Below, one piece after another: positions 32,477 through 44,719 of a stretch of 64,000 nucleotides of DNA. The DNA lies in assembly GCA_910574455.1 (NCBI GenBank), contig CAJSYZ010000004.1:4846599-4910598 (forward strand), written 5' to 3'. The position numbers and the translations under genes are program-made. Source of the stretch: Trichaptum fuscoviolaceum. Lineage: Eukaryota; Basidiomycota; Agaricomycetes; Hymenochaetales; Trichaptaceae. The notes under the pieces are model-generated. The model did not search any database, was not told the origin of the DNA, and worked only from the letters and a program-made list of their open reading frames with translations. The number at the start of each line of letters is the position of its first letter. The stretch's first letter is position 1.

Positions 32477-34773
32477 CTATTGATCAGGTGTCTTGCTTGA
32501 GTGAGAGCCATTTACGGCTACTTGCTTCTCCTTTTCCTTCTCTTTCTCGCGTTCTCTGCGTTCAGCTTCTTTCTTCATGCGTTGCAATTGGCTTAGTTTG
32601 GACTTTCCAGATGCAGCTTCGGCGACCATTCTGCAATGATAGGTAATTTGACATTCAGCATACATAATTTGCAGGCCATCGGGGAGTACCAGCGGGTGCA
32701 TACCTTTCTAGCTCTCGCCTTTCTTCGGCGGTTTCGTCGGGTGTGGTGTGTCGGAAGATGTGGCCCATAATCATCAGAGCCTATTCATAATCTCAGACAA
32801 GGTCTCTAGGATATCTTGTACAATAGAAGAGATTTACCTTTGCCCGGTTGACAAGGATCTGTTCAGACACAGAAGTATCCTTCAAGACTTTGTCGCAGAC
32901 CTGCCTTAGGAGTCAAACTTCCCGTATCGGTTACTGTATACCTTGAGCGGCTCACCTCACGAAGCACTTGCATGACTTCGAAACGCGTCCCTCGCCATGA
33001 AGCGAGCATGATCTGAAGATGTGATTCATTCAAGTTTCAGTTTTCAAAGAGAGAGATCGGGAGACATACCTTGCCGGTCATGTCCATCTCAAGTGCTTTG
33101 AGCTCTTCTTCTGCAATCTCGCCTTTCGCCTGTATCTTCTCCATTTCCTGGAGAGGAAAGCTAAGATTAGCTGGTGTAACATCACAGCGGCGAAGCTTTT
33201 GCTTACCAGCATGACGTGCTGCACTCCGATACTAGTGTTTTGTGAGGAATACTTCGTAGTCAACATTCATCTTGACTCACGCGCTACCAATTACACCCCA
33301 AGCATCCTTCGCCATTGATCCCTTTTCCTTTAAACGAGAGAAGAATCCCGGGCTACAGATGAGCAGTGGTCAGTAAACTTGCATCGCTGTTGGGACTATC
33401 CACGCACATTCCGAGAAATTTACGCGATTTCATGAACGAAGTCCCTTTCGTCATGTACACATTTCCAATCGTATGCAACAGCTATAAACCGCAGGTCAGA
33501 AATGCGACGTGTAAAACTATTTCGCAACGTACTTCAACACCAAAGCTTTCCAATTTCAGGTCATCCGCCTCTAATTGCATCCTCTTCTCGAATGCAACCG
33601 TTTCCTGATCATCTGGATGACCGGGATTCTTCGCCTCCACGAACGGTCTAATACGCTCTAAGAGCTTCTCCGTAAGCATCTTTACCCGTTCCTCCATCGC
33701 TTTGCGTCGTTCTTTCTCAAGCTCGTCCAGCTTCTTGCGCTGCTCTGGCGACAGCTTCTGCTTTCCCTTCTTCTTTTGCTCAGACGTTGAGGAAATCGAG
33801 CCTTCTGGAGCAGGCGACGGTGACGGTGGGGGAGAAGGGACAATTGTCGACGCGTTAGTGGATAGGAAACCTGTAGAGTTTATGGTGGAGGTCTCTGCGA
33901 CCGAGCTCTGGTCCACAGATACGGAGTATGGTGTGATATGGGTAGGTTGGTCATCTTTGGTCGATCTGACTGGAGATGTAGGTCGGGAGGTGGGATGGGC
34001 CTTGCTGTCCAACGTTTGAGCAGATGGCCGAGACTTCATCTCGCGCTCCATGTCTGCCTTGTCTTCTTCTGACATGACCGTCGTTGCAATGTTCGTCATT
34101 TCCTTCATCAAGGAGATCTCGCCAATCTGAATGACCCATCACATGAAATAAGAGGTGAATGATTTTGAAGCTATTAGGCAGATACGTACATATGCTTCAA
34201 ATCTCTCGCCTCCAAAAACATTTGCGAAGAATCCAGCTGCGTCCTCCATGGTCGGTCCCTCTGCGTCGACCTGCGAACATAACGATAGTAAAGCATGGCA
34301 GCTCTTCATCTTTCAAAATACATACCATTGACTTCCCATTTCTGTCATATACAGCCCGAAGATTCTGTACGTGTTAGGAAGACTTAGCATAAAGATGCGT
34401 CGGATGTTACTTAAAAGCGTACAGAATCTGATAGGACCTGGTATGCTTTACTGAAAAGGAACGTCGTTAGGTTGTTAGAAACAGTATACCGCATAGCCAA
34501 CACACCTGATCTCTTTGAACTTCTCTTCAGCATCGGGTGATGGGTTCTTGTCAGGATGATACTACACCGACCATGTCAGACAGGAACTCAAGCTATATAG
34601 TTTGTCAAGTAAGTACCTTCATTGCCGCCTTGCGGTATGCTTTTTTGAGTTCTGTGTCATTGACGTCAGTCGACACCCCCAACTAACCGGAGATACGTAT
34701 AAGTTCTCGTGGACCAGTACTTTACTGAAATGAATCTTACAATGTCATAATACTCTGTTTCAACGGGTGCCAT
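32477..34773 (-). CDS. DnaJ (Hsp40) co-chaperone with DnaJ-X domain, Caj1/Djp1-like
   Basis: Fifteen exons: 34773-34741, 34682-34617, 34561-34506, 34450-34423, 34364-34326, 34270-34190, 34126-33533, 33481-33408, 33352-33281, 33231-33207, 33147-33070, 33012-32956, 32900-32838, 32780-32704, 32630-32477; 498 residues. The J domain starts at the N terminus (ETEYYDILGV) with HPD at residues 35-37, the Hsp70-stimulating motif, and YDRNGKSM at its end. A charged low-complexity linker (about 120-250) precedes the conserved C-terminal domain found in yeast Caj1 and Djp1 (DnaJ-X), with KGTSFMKSRKF and AKDAWGVIGSA. The very C terminus is a KEKEKEK-rich helix. In yeast these proteins act with Hsp70 in the cytosol (Djp1 in peroxisomal import). 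No TM segment is seen. Confidence 0.94.
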
Positions 34774-34929
34774 TGCTACAGATGGTGTGAGAATAAAGGC
34801 AAGTGAAGAAGATGATGCAGTGAATTTTGAAGCAACTGGTCAGAGTACCTGAACTGGACGCACAGTAATACTTTCTGATATTATACTTTCTGATGTTGAT
34901 ATAACTGTTAAGCAAAGTTGGAAAGGAAG

Positions 34930-35036
34930 CTCTGGGTAACTCAGTTGGAAGAGTGTCAGACTGTAATTGGTTTATCTGCGTAGTAATGTGGATAATTTCT
35001 ATCTGAAAGTCGCTGGATCGAGCCCGGTCCCGGAGA
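34930..35036 (+). tRNA. tRNA-Tyr (GUA) with intron
   Basis: Acceptor stem CTCTGGG/CCCGGAG, D-arm ACTCAGTTGGAAGAGT, anticodon stem TCAGA/TCTGA with anticodon GTA in the loop CTGTAA. An intron of about 35 bp follows the base after the anticodon, the canonical position for nuclear tRNA introns. Box B (GGATCGAGCCC) departs by one base from GGTTCGA. T-runs after 35048 can serve as Pol III terminators. Confidence 0.82.
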
Positions 35037-35241
35037 GATATTCATTGTTTTCTTCTTTTTTCTGATGGAACTCGTTTCTCCGTGATAGCCAGCTATATTA
35101 CCTGGTATCTATCTTCTTCAGCTTTCTACAACCCATGATGATTGTAAGGTGTATCGGAGCGACCGGGCGAAAAGCGACCGCAATCCAGGGAGAATGAGTT
35201 GTTTCCGGAAAGGATGGCGTATTCTCAGGCTGCTATACTAG

Positions 35242-36287
35242 CAGTCTCCTACCCAAACCCTCCCACGGTTCGGAAGAGGCCGAGGCCTCAGGGTCCAGGT
35301 AAAGTTGAGGGGGACCCATTTCCTCCCGTAGGGAGGGTCTGGCTTATAACATTTTAGCCGAGGCCCGACCATCGTCAGGGTCCACCTCCCGCCCATCGTC
35401 TTCGTAGGAATCATGCACCTGGAACAATTTTAGGAGAAAACATTCATTCCTTGAATTTTAAAGACATTGTCAGTAGCTACATAATATAAGCAATTAAATC
35501 TAGTCTGTATAAATAGTGCCAGATCTCTTCCAGCTGTGTACCACATAACAAAGTTTTCTGAGCTCATACCGAAGCTCCCGAAAGCCGACATTCCCACGAA
35601 GACGATGGGCGGGAGGTGGACCCTGACGATGGTCGGGCCTCGGCTAAAATGTTATAAGCCAGACCCTCCCTACGGGCAGTCTCCTACCCAAACCCTCCCA
35701 CGGTTCGGAAGAGGCCGAAGCCTCAGGGTCCAGGTAAAGTTGAGGGGGACCCTTTCCTCCCGTCAGGGAGGGTCTGACTTACAACATTTAGCCGAGGCCC
35801 CGAACGTCGTCAGGGTTTACCTCCCGCTCACTGTTTTCGTGGGAACATTATTTTTGTACATATGTCATGGTTTAAAAATTTATTCATTGACATCACAAAT
35901 TTGTTCATATCAGCTACACAGGCTATAGAATTCCAGATAACATATCTGAGTGGAACAAGTAAATTCAAATGTGCATCACCTACCAAAGTTCTCTGTGCCC
36001 AAGTCGAAGTTCCCGCAGTCCGCCGTTCCCACGGTAGGTGGTGGTCGGCAATGGACCCTGACGATGTTCGGGGCCTCGGCTAAATGTTGTAAGTCAGACC
36101 CTCCCTGACGGGAGGAAAGGGTCCCCCTCAACTTTACCTGGACCCTGAGGCTTCGGCCTCTTCCGAACCGTGGGAGGGTCTGGGTAGGAGACTGCCCTAC
36201 GGGAGGAAAATGGGTCCCCCTCAACTTTACCTGGACCCTGAGGCCTCGGCCTCTTCCGAACCGTGGGAGGGTTTGGGTAGGAGACTG
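35242..36287. mobile_element. MITE 1 (519 bp without its insert), 9-bp target duplication CTATACTAG
   Basis: Ends are CAGTCTCCTACCC and its complement. The flanking nonamer CTATACTAG is at 35233-35241 and 36288-36296. The inverted repeats are about 165-170 bp long (GGAAGAGGCCGAGGCCTCAGG block, then GGGAGGGTCTGG, then TTTTAGCCGAGGCCCGACC) around an AT-rich centre of about 170 bp. The right arm is interrupted by MITE 2. Long TIRs and a 9-bp duplication are typical of Mutator-like elements. No coding capacity. Confidence 0.9.
35677..36194. mobile_element. MITE 2 (518 bp), same family, nested in MITE 1, 9-bp target duplication CCCTACGGG
   Basis: A second complete copy with the same CAGTCTCC ends. 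It is inserted in the right TIR of MITE 1, with the nonamer CCCTACGGG at 35668-35676 and 36195-36203. The opposite, intact arm of MITE 1 contains this nonamer once (complement at about 35327-35335), which confirms the target site. The copies differ at scattered positions (for example AGGCCTCAGG against AAGCCTCAGG), so they come from distinct source copies. Confidence 0.92.
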
Positions 36288-36296
36288 CTATACTAG

Positions 36297-36793
36297 GGTC
36301 ATCATATCGCAAGCTGCAGAGATACTAGGTGGAAGCCTAGTTCGCATTGATGTCCCTCTGTTACTTAGTACTTAAATAACGACAAATTCTGGGAGTACCA
36401 TTGCATTACAAGTGCAGCTTCAAGTTGGAATTTACCTAGAAGTCGATTTTGCATTTTGTTTCTCACGCCGGATATATCTACATTATTTACTTTATGTAGT
36501 AACATCTAGATTATAGTCACATATCTCTTTCTTCTGTACGACCATTGTCTTCGCTACATTTTTTCCTTATTGTTTTGCAGTGAGACAGGGCCCAGGCAAG
36601 CTTTTGATCAATTACCTTCCTTCGTGATCCAGGTTCAACAAGGGCGCATTTCGACCCTGCATTTCGACGTGGGAAATACGCGTCTAATGAGCGCTAAAGT
36701 CCAAAAGTTGGGGGAATGGGGCAGTTGGGAGCTTTATAACGCGTTTTCGTGCTTTTCAGCTCAGCACCGACCTTGTCGCCGAAACGCCAGAAC
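36297..36793. promoter_or_regulatory. 5' region of the acetyl-CoA carboxylase gene
   Basis: About 500 bp between the MITE and the ACC1 start codon. It has pyrimidine-rich tracts (TCTCTTTCTTCTG near 36520) as usual in basidiomycete promoters. No TATA box is obvious. Upstream frames do not join the gene. Confidence 0.4.
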
Positions 36794-39700
36794 ATGGCGT
36801 CCCCAGATCATACTAAGGTTGCCCAATTCATTGGTGAGTTAAGCGCACGTCTATCAAAAGAGCGCAGATGTTGACGCCGGATTAGGCGGAAACTCGATAG
36901 ACAAGGCACCTGCAGGAAAAATCACTGACTTCGTCAATTTGCATGGAGGCCATACTGTTATTACGAAGGTGAGTTTGCATTTCTGAGAAAAATGTAGATA
37001 AAGATTGAAACTGTATCAGGTCCTCATCGCCAACAATGGTATCGCTGCAGTGAAGGAGATTCGTTCCATTCGCCAATGGAGCTACGAGACGTTTGGAACT
37101 GAGCGTGCTGTAGAATTTACAGTCATGGCTACGCCAGAGGACTTGAAGGTCAATGCTGAGTACATCCGCATGGCCGACCGCTATGTCGAAGTTCCCGGAG
37201 GCACAAACAACAACAACTATGCGAACGTCGATCTCATTGTCGACATTGCCGAGCGCGCTGGGGTACATGCCGTGTGGGCGGGCTGGGGACATGCCTCAGA
37301 GAACCCGCGTCTGCCTGAGAGCCTGGCGGCAAGCAAACACAAGATTGTTTTTATTGGTCCACCGGGAAGTGCTATGCGCAGTCTGGGTGATAAGATATCT
37401 TCAACAATCGTCGCGCAGAGTGCCAACGTCCCGACTATGGCTTGGTCAGGTACTGGTATCTCCGAAACTTGCCTTTCAGAGCAGGGATTTGTGACTGTTC
37501 CGGATCAGGCATACAAGGATGCCTGCGTCTTCGAAGTAGAAGACGGGCTAGTGAAGGCCGAGCAAATCGGATGGCCCGTGATGATCAAAGCTAGTGAAGG
37601 CGGAGGAGGGAAAGGTATCCGCAAAGTCGAGTCCGCGAAAGATTTCAAGAACGCTTTTCAGGCAGTGAGCGGCGAGGTCCCAGGTGATTGCATGGTTCAT
37701 TGAGCTGGTTTGCTTCATTAACATATGTCCCACCAGGCTCCCCGATCTTCATCATGAAGTTGGCTGGGCAGGCGCGCCATCTGGAAGTGCAGCTCATCGC
37801 TGATCAGTACGGAAACGCTATCTCCCTATTTGGGCGTGATTGCTCGGTGCAAAGAAGACATCAGAAAATCATTGAGGAGGCACCCGTAACGATTGCGAAG
37901 CCACAGACATTTGAAGAAATGGAACGTGCTGCTGTTAGATTGGCCAAGCTGGTGGGATATGTGAGCGCTGGAACCGTAGAATGTAAGAAGAATTACTACC
38001 TGGGTGCTGCCTTGTGTTAACCTTCTCGTCATAGACCTTTACAGTCATTCAGATGACTCGTTCTATTTCCTCGAGCTCAACCCTCGTCTTCAGGTAGAAC
38101 ATCCTACGACCGAAATGGTCTCAGGTGTTAATTTACCTGCTGCACAACTTCAAATCGCCATGGGTATTCCTCTTCACCGCATTCGCGATATTCGCACACT
38201 TTATGGTGTTGCCCCCCACGCCTCTTCGGACATCGACTTCGACATGACCGACCCACAGGCCAACAGCCTTCAGCGCCGGCCCAGACCTAAGGGACATGTC
38301 ATTGCCGTGCGTATAACCGCTGAGAACCCTGATGCAGGATTCAAGCCGTCTTCTGGCGCACTGCAAGAGCTCAACTTCCGTTCCAACACAAATGTGTGGG
38401 GCTACTTCAGTGTCAGCCCCGCCGGTGGTCTCCATGAATTCGCCGACAGTCAATTCGGTCATATTTTCGCTTACGGTGCAGATCGTCAGGAGAGCAGAAA
38501 GAACATGGTTGTTGCTCTGAAGGAGCTCAGCATTCGGGGTGATTTCCGTACTACGGTGGAGTACTTGATCAAGCTGCTCGAAACAAGGGCATTTGAGGAG
38601 AACACGATCACTACGGGATGGCTCGATACGCTCATTAGCAACAAGCTCACTGCTGAACGCCCCGACCCTGTCCTCGCAGTTATTTGTGGTGCCGTTACGA
38701 AAGCACATATTGCCTCTGAAGAATGCTGGGCGGAATATCGCCGCATCCTCGATAAGGGCCAAGTCCCCGCGAAGGATGTTCTAAAGACAGTCTTCTCCGT
38801 CGACTTCATTTACGAGGGTGTCAGATATCTTTTCACCGCAACACGCTCATCTGTCACTAATTGGACACTCTACATCAACGGTGGGCGAACAATGGTTGGT
38901 GCCAGACCACTTGCAGATGGTGGACTACTTGTGCTTCTTGATGGGAAGAGCCATTCCGTATACTGGAGAGCTGAGGTCGGATCTATTCGCCTAATGGTCG
39001 ACTCGAAGACTTGTTTGATCGAACAAGAAAACGATCCGACGCAACTCAGGAGCCCGAGCCCGGGAAAACTCATACGATTCCTTGTTGATAGCGGGGAACA
39101 CATTAAAGCTGGTGAAGCATATGCTGAGATTGAGGTATGTTTTGCTATATTTGTCTTGTATCACATTCATTAACCAAAACCATGATTGCTTCCTTAGGTG
39201 ATGAAGATGCTCATGCCTCTCGTTGCAAGTGAGGATGGTATTCCGCAGTTTGTGAAGCAGCCAGGAGTTACTCTCGAACCTGGTGATATCCTCGGTGTCC
39301 TGGCTCTCGACGATCCGGCGCGCGTGAAGCACGCAAAGCCGTTCGAGGGCCTCCTCCCTGCACTGGGTCTGCCGAGCGTCGTCGGAAACAAGCCACACCA
39401 ACGCCTGGCCTACTGCTTAGATATTCTCAACAACATCCTTGATGGCTACGATAACCAAGCCATCATGACTTCGACGCTCAAGGATCTGGTCACCGTCTTG
39501 CGAGACCCGGAGTTGCCTTATTCTGAAGTGTCGTCAATTCTAGCAGCATTGTCTGGCCGCATGCCCGTAAAGCTTGAGGAAAGTATCCGCCAGGCAATGG
39601 AGCTTACAAAGGCCAAGTCGGGTACAGCACAAGAGTTTCCAGCCAACCGCATTAAGAAGATGCTTGAGAACTTCGTGACAACGTCCGTCCGTCCACAAGA

Positions 39701-42700
39701 CCGTGCTATGTTCCGCTCGCAACTCGTCGCCCTATTCGATGCTACAGAGCGTTACCGTAATGGGCTCAAGCAACACGAAGTCGACACCCTCGCAGACCTC
39801 CTAGGCCGGTATGAGACGACGGAGAAGCTCTTCGGCGGGAGCATCGAAGCCCGTGTTCTAAGTCTTCGTGAGCAGTTCAAGAATGACCTGGATAAGGTCG
39901 CGGCGCTCGTTCTGAGTCATACAAGGGCGCAAAGCAAGAGCAAGCTTGTGTTTGCCCTTTTGGACGAGGTTAAGCACAGTGGCTCAAATCTGTCAAACCC
40001 GGACAGCAAGCTTCATCAAGTACTTCAGGGCCTCGCAGCTCTTGAAGCTAAGTGAGTGATTTCCGTAGTTATGTCAAGGAAAATACTGACGGAAACAGAT
40101 CCTCGACTGCTGTGTCACTCAAAGCTCGTGAAGTACTTATAGCTGGACAGATGCCATCATATGAAGAGCGTGCGATTCAAATGGAAAGCGTTCTCAAAGC
40201 TTCCGTCTCCACTAGCTATTATGGTGAACAAACTCATGACCATAGGTACTTTTCACGATCCAGTGCAGTAGTATGTGACTGACATTCTTTTTTGTTGAAG
40301 GAACCCTCATCCTGAGGTATTGAAGGAACTTACGGACTCTCGTTACTCTGTCTACGATGTCCTTCCGACGTTCTTCGAACACGATGACCCATGGATCGTC
40401 CTGGCTGCCCTCGAAGTCTATGTTCGCCGTGCTTATAAGGCGTACACGTTACTCTCAGTGGATTACGAGGAAGGTGACGGTCTCGATGACGGCGAAGCAC
40501 CGCATGCGGTGACATGGCGGTTCAAGTTAGGCCAATCATACATTGCCCCTACCACACCCACTCTGTACGCACACTTCGTTCAATTCTCACGGCTCATTGA
40601 ACTAATGTTTCCACAGCAGCAAGCCAGCACAACGCCAGGGATCAGTTAGCGATCTGACATATATGATCAACCGTTCCTACACCCAGCCAACACGCATGGG
40701 CGCCATCGCTTCCTTCCCTAATGTGGTTGCGCTTGAGAAAGGCTTCGAGAAGGTGGCCACTCTGCTCCCCAAGTTTAACCCTGATGAATACGGAGATGGA
40801 CAGCCTGCAAACGTTCTGAATTTAGCATTACGTATATTCGAACCCGAGGACGACATGTCCGAGAGTGCTTGGTCTGAGAAAATCACTCAAATCGTCAATG
40901 AACGGGCTGCTATCCTCACCCAGCACGGGGTCCGTCGTGTTTCTCTTATCATTTGCAGACAGGGTCAATATCCTCTGACCTACACCCTTCGCGATATGGG
41001 CAAGGCTTGGGGTGAAGAACAAGCCATTCGTAACATCGAGCCCGCTCTTGCATATCAACTGGAGCTCAGCCGGTTGTCCAACTACAACCTCACACCTGTC
41101 TTTGTGGAGAACAAATCTCTCCACATATATCATGCCATTGCCCGGGAGAACCAACTTGACAGTCGCTTCTTCATTCGTGCCCTTGTTCGTCCTGGAAGAA
41201 TAAAGGGAAGTATCAACACTGCTGAATACCTCATTTCTGAGACGGATCGATTGGTCACCGCTATCCTAGATTCACTAGAGGTAGTAGGAGCGAAGTATCG
41301 AAACGCCGACTGCAACCACATTTCAATGAACTTCATCTACAATCTGGGTGTCACATACGAAGAAGTTCTCCAGGCCGTGTCCGGCTTCATTGAACGTCAT
41401 GGCAAACGGCTTTGGCGCCTACATGTAACTGGCTCTGAGATTCGCATTTCTCTTGAAGATAATGAAGGAAATGTTACCCCGATCCGCTGCGTCATTGAGA
41501 ATGTCTCCGGCTTCATCGTTAACTACCACGCGTATCAGGAGATTACAACCGACAAAGGTACCGTCATCTTGAAGTCCATTGGCGAGAAAGGACCTATGCA
41601 TCTGCAACCCGTTGACCAACCTTACCCAACGAAGGAGTCACTTCAGCCAAAACGCTACCAGGCTCATTTAGTTGGAACAACCTATGTTTACGATTTCCCC
41701 GATCTCTTCTCCAAGGCGCTCCAGAACATCTGGATCAAGCAACGCCAATTCAACCCTGGACTCGTTTTACCAAAGTTGTATCTTGAGTCGAAGGAACTTG
41801 TCCTTGATGAACACGATCAGCTCGTTGAAGTTGATCGTTCTCCTGGCAATAACACCTGTGGTATGGTTGGCTGGGTGTTCACAATGCGCACCCCGGAGTT
41901 CCCTCGAGGACGCAAGGTCGTCGCTATTGCTAACGACATCACATTCAAGATTGGATCCTTCGGCCCTACGGAGGACCAATACTTCTATCTCGCCTCCCTC
42001 TATGCTCGTGAACGGGGTATCCCCAGAATTTATCTATCCGCTAACTCTGGCGCCCGCATTGGCTTGGCGGAAGAGGTTATGAACCTCTTCTCCTGTGCTT
42101 GGAATAGCACAAGCGATCCACAGAAAGGAGTAAAGTACCTATACCTTACTGACGACAACTACGCGAAACTGCAATCCATTGGTTCGAAATCTGTCATCAC
42201 GACAGAAATTGAAGATGAAGGTGAACACCGATACAAGATCACTGACATCGTCGGTCTCCAGGATGGTCTTGGAGTCGAATGCTTGCGTGGCTCCGGCCTT
42301 ATCGCAGGTGAAACTTCCCGTGCCTACGATGACATCTTCACCATCACCCTCGTAACAGCACGCTCGGTCGGCATTGGTGCATACCTTGTCCGCTTGGGAC
42401 AAAGGGCGGTTCAAGTCGAGGGCCAGCCGATTATCCTCACTGGTGCATCCGCATTAAACAAAGTTCTTGGTCGCGAGGTGTACACATCGAACCTTCAACT
42501 TGGAGGCACGCAGATCATGCACAAGAATGGTGTATCGCACCTCACAGCTGGCAGCGATCTGGAAGGAGCAACGCACATTCTGCAGTGGCTATCGTATATC
42601 CCTGAAGTGAAGGGTGGATTGCCTGCGTTTGTCTTATCAGCTGACTCATGGGACCGCGACATTGGCTATGTTCCACCGAAGGGTGCATACGATCCTCGCT

Positions 42701-43944
42701 GGTTCATTGAGGGGAAGTTCGATGACACCACTTCTGAGTGGCTAGGTGGCTTCTTTGATCAGGGATCCTTCCAGGAAACCTTGAGCGGATGGGCGCAGAC
42801 CGTTGTCGTCGGCCGAGCCAGGCTCGGGGGTCTGCCCATGGGACTGATCGCAGTCGAAACACGTACAATTGAACGGGTTGTACCCGCCGATCCTGCCAAC
42901 CCCGCTTCGTTCGAACAACGCATTCTTGAAGCCGGTCAAGTCTGGTACCCGAACTCAGCTTACAAGACCGCACAAGCCATTTTCGACTTCAACCGTGAGG
43001 GATTACCTCTGATCATCTTTGCGAATTGGCGTGGTTTCTCGGGTGGTCAGCAAGATATGTACGATGAGATCCTAAAGCAGGGATCGAAGATCGTCGATGG
43101 TCTTGCGAACTACAAGCAGCCTGTCTTCATCTATATCGTTCCCAATGGCGAGCTGCGCGGTGGCGCATGGGTCGTACTTGATCCCTCAATTAATTCCGAG
43201 CACATGGAAATGTACGCCGATGTTGAGGCCCGGGCCGGTGTTTTGGAGCCGGAGGGTGTCATCGAGATCAAGATGCGAAGAGACAAGATTTTGAAGCTCA
43301 TGGATCGTTTGGACGAAACCTATTCTTCATTGAAGAAGGAAAGTACGGATGCCTCGAAGTCGCCGGAAGAACGCGCAGAAGCTACTGAGAAGCTTACGGC
43401 CCGGGAGAAGGCTCTTGCCCCGACATACAAACAGATCGCTCTTCTCTACGCCGATCTTCATGAGTATGTTGAAGCTTTTCGAATTCAAATTATCTTTTAC
43501 TCATAACGTTTTAGCCGCACAGGACGAATGGAAGCCAAGGGCTGCGCGAAAGCTTGCGTATGGAAAGATGCTCGTCGTCGATTCTACTGGTTATTACGCG
43601 CTAGATTAGCAGAAGCAAGGCTCCTCAATCAGCTGGAGAAGGCCAATCCCGAATCGACTCCTCAATACCGTGCACAACTCCTAACTCACCTCCTTCCTCT
43701 TACTGGAGCAGACACACGCGAAACAGCTGAAAAGCTTGAGACGCTCGATATCAGCGCAGCAGTCTCGCAGTTCCGCAGCGACTATGTCCTACAGACCATC
43801 CGCAAGGCATCACAGGTTGATCGCAAATCGGCGATTGGCGGTATCCTCCGCTTGGTTGACGAACTCACTGATGAAGAGAAGGCTGGGCTAATAACCAGCA
43901 TCCAGAACGCGGCTCGCATGACAGGTGGGCAGCCCGCCGATTAG
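36794..43944 (+). CDS. ACC1: Acetyl-CoA carboxylase (multidomain, cytosolic)
   Basis: Ten exons: 36794-36833, 36886-36968, 37020-37683, 37737-37982, 38035-39134, 39198-40051, 40099-40245, 40301-40564, 40617-43463, 43515-43944; 2,224 residues, normal for the family (about 2,230). It carboxylates acetyl-CoA to malonyl-CoA, the committed step of fatty-acid synthesis. Biotin carboxylase (about 40-540) shows [11 protein letters not shown], the ATP-grasp loop EGGGGKGIR and [12 protein letters not shown]. The biotinyl lysine is K714 in VMKM. A central domain follows, then carboxyltransferase (about 1480-2050) with [15 protein letters not shown] and [17 protein letters not shown]. The start [16 protein letters not shown] matches fungal ACC N termini, with no mitochondrial presequence, so this is the cytosolic form. 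Residue R in the BC core is intact; I see no lesion. Confidence 0.97.
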
Positions 43945-44719
43945 TGCACTTCAAATATGTCCTGACGGATTATGCCCTTTGCAGACCCTCCTTCGTATGA
44001 TGCGAATTGAGGTAGAATGCGCATGATGATGGCTAACACGTATTGATCATCTCCTTTCTTGTTTCATTTCCTGCATTTCCATCTTGTCTAGACTCTTGCA
44101 CGTATATTAGAATTAGTACTTTTTATGCAGCTTTCTTGTCTCTTTCACATTCACATACATCAAGTCATCAATGCCAGTTTTATTAGATACATCATATACA
44201 CTGCAGCGTGCAGTTTTTTTAGAAGCAACCATATATTTATTTATTGAGAGTATTGTCGAGCGGTAACAGCCGAAAATGGGGGCCTCCGCTCCTGCTAACA
44301 ATGAATCCAAGATCCTCAGTATTCCACTGCCCGCTGCTTTGCTGTCAACCGAATTAAACACTCGTTATTTCTGGTCTAAAAGCTCGTTGCTCGAACGGTA
44401 ATGGAAGGGAGAACTGTAAGACTCACTGTATACCTCAGACATTGCTATAACACGTTGTCAATGAAGTTGTGAGTCGTGACTCAGTGAGTACTGGTACTAA
44501 CTCTAGCCTTCTCCGTGTTAACTCGCAAAGAGTTTACGACGCTTGACTCACTTTTGCTTCACTAACAATGCATCCAGCAGATATGAATGTCGCTAGGAGC
44601 AAAGGATTCCAACGGACCTGGTTTCACCGACGTTCATCCGAGGTCCTCCGGTTGAGCCGTTCCGCTATTCTTCCAGATCTTTAAATGCTGCTTGGAACTC
44701 ATTCGCCATTGACACCAGA
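43945..44719. other. ACC1 3' region and xylulokinase promoter
   Basis: No gene recognised. The first half is AT-rich and likely holds the ACC1 polyadenylation region; the second half is the upstream region of the plus-strand sugar kinase. Confidence 0.5.

Noticed and set aside
37005..43609. Numerous 60-210-codon frames antisense to or out of frame with ACC1
   Set aside because: Shadows of a highly coding-biased gene; none has its own splice signals or motifs.
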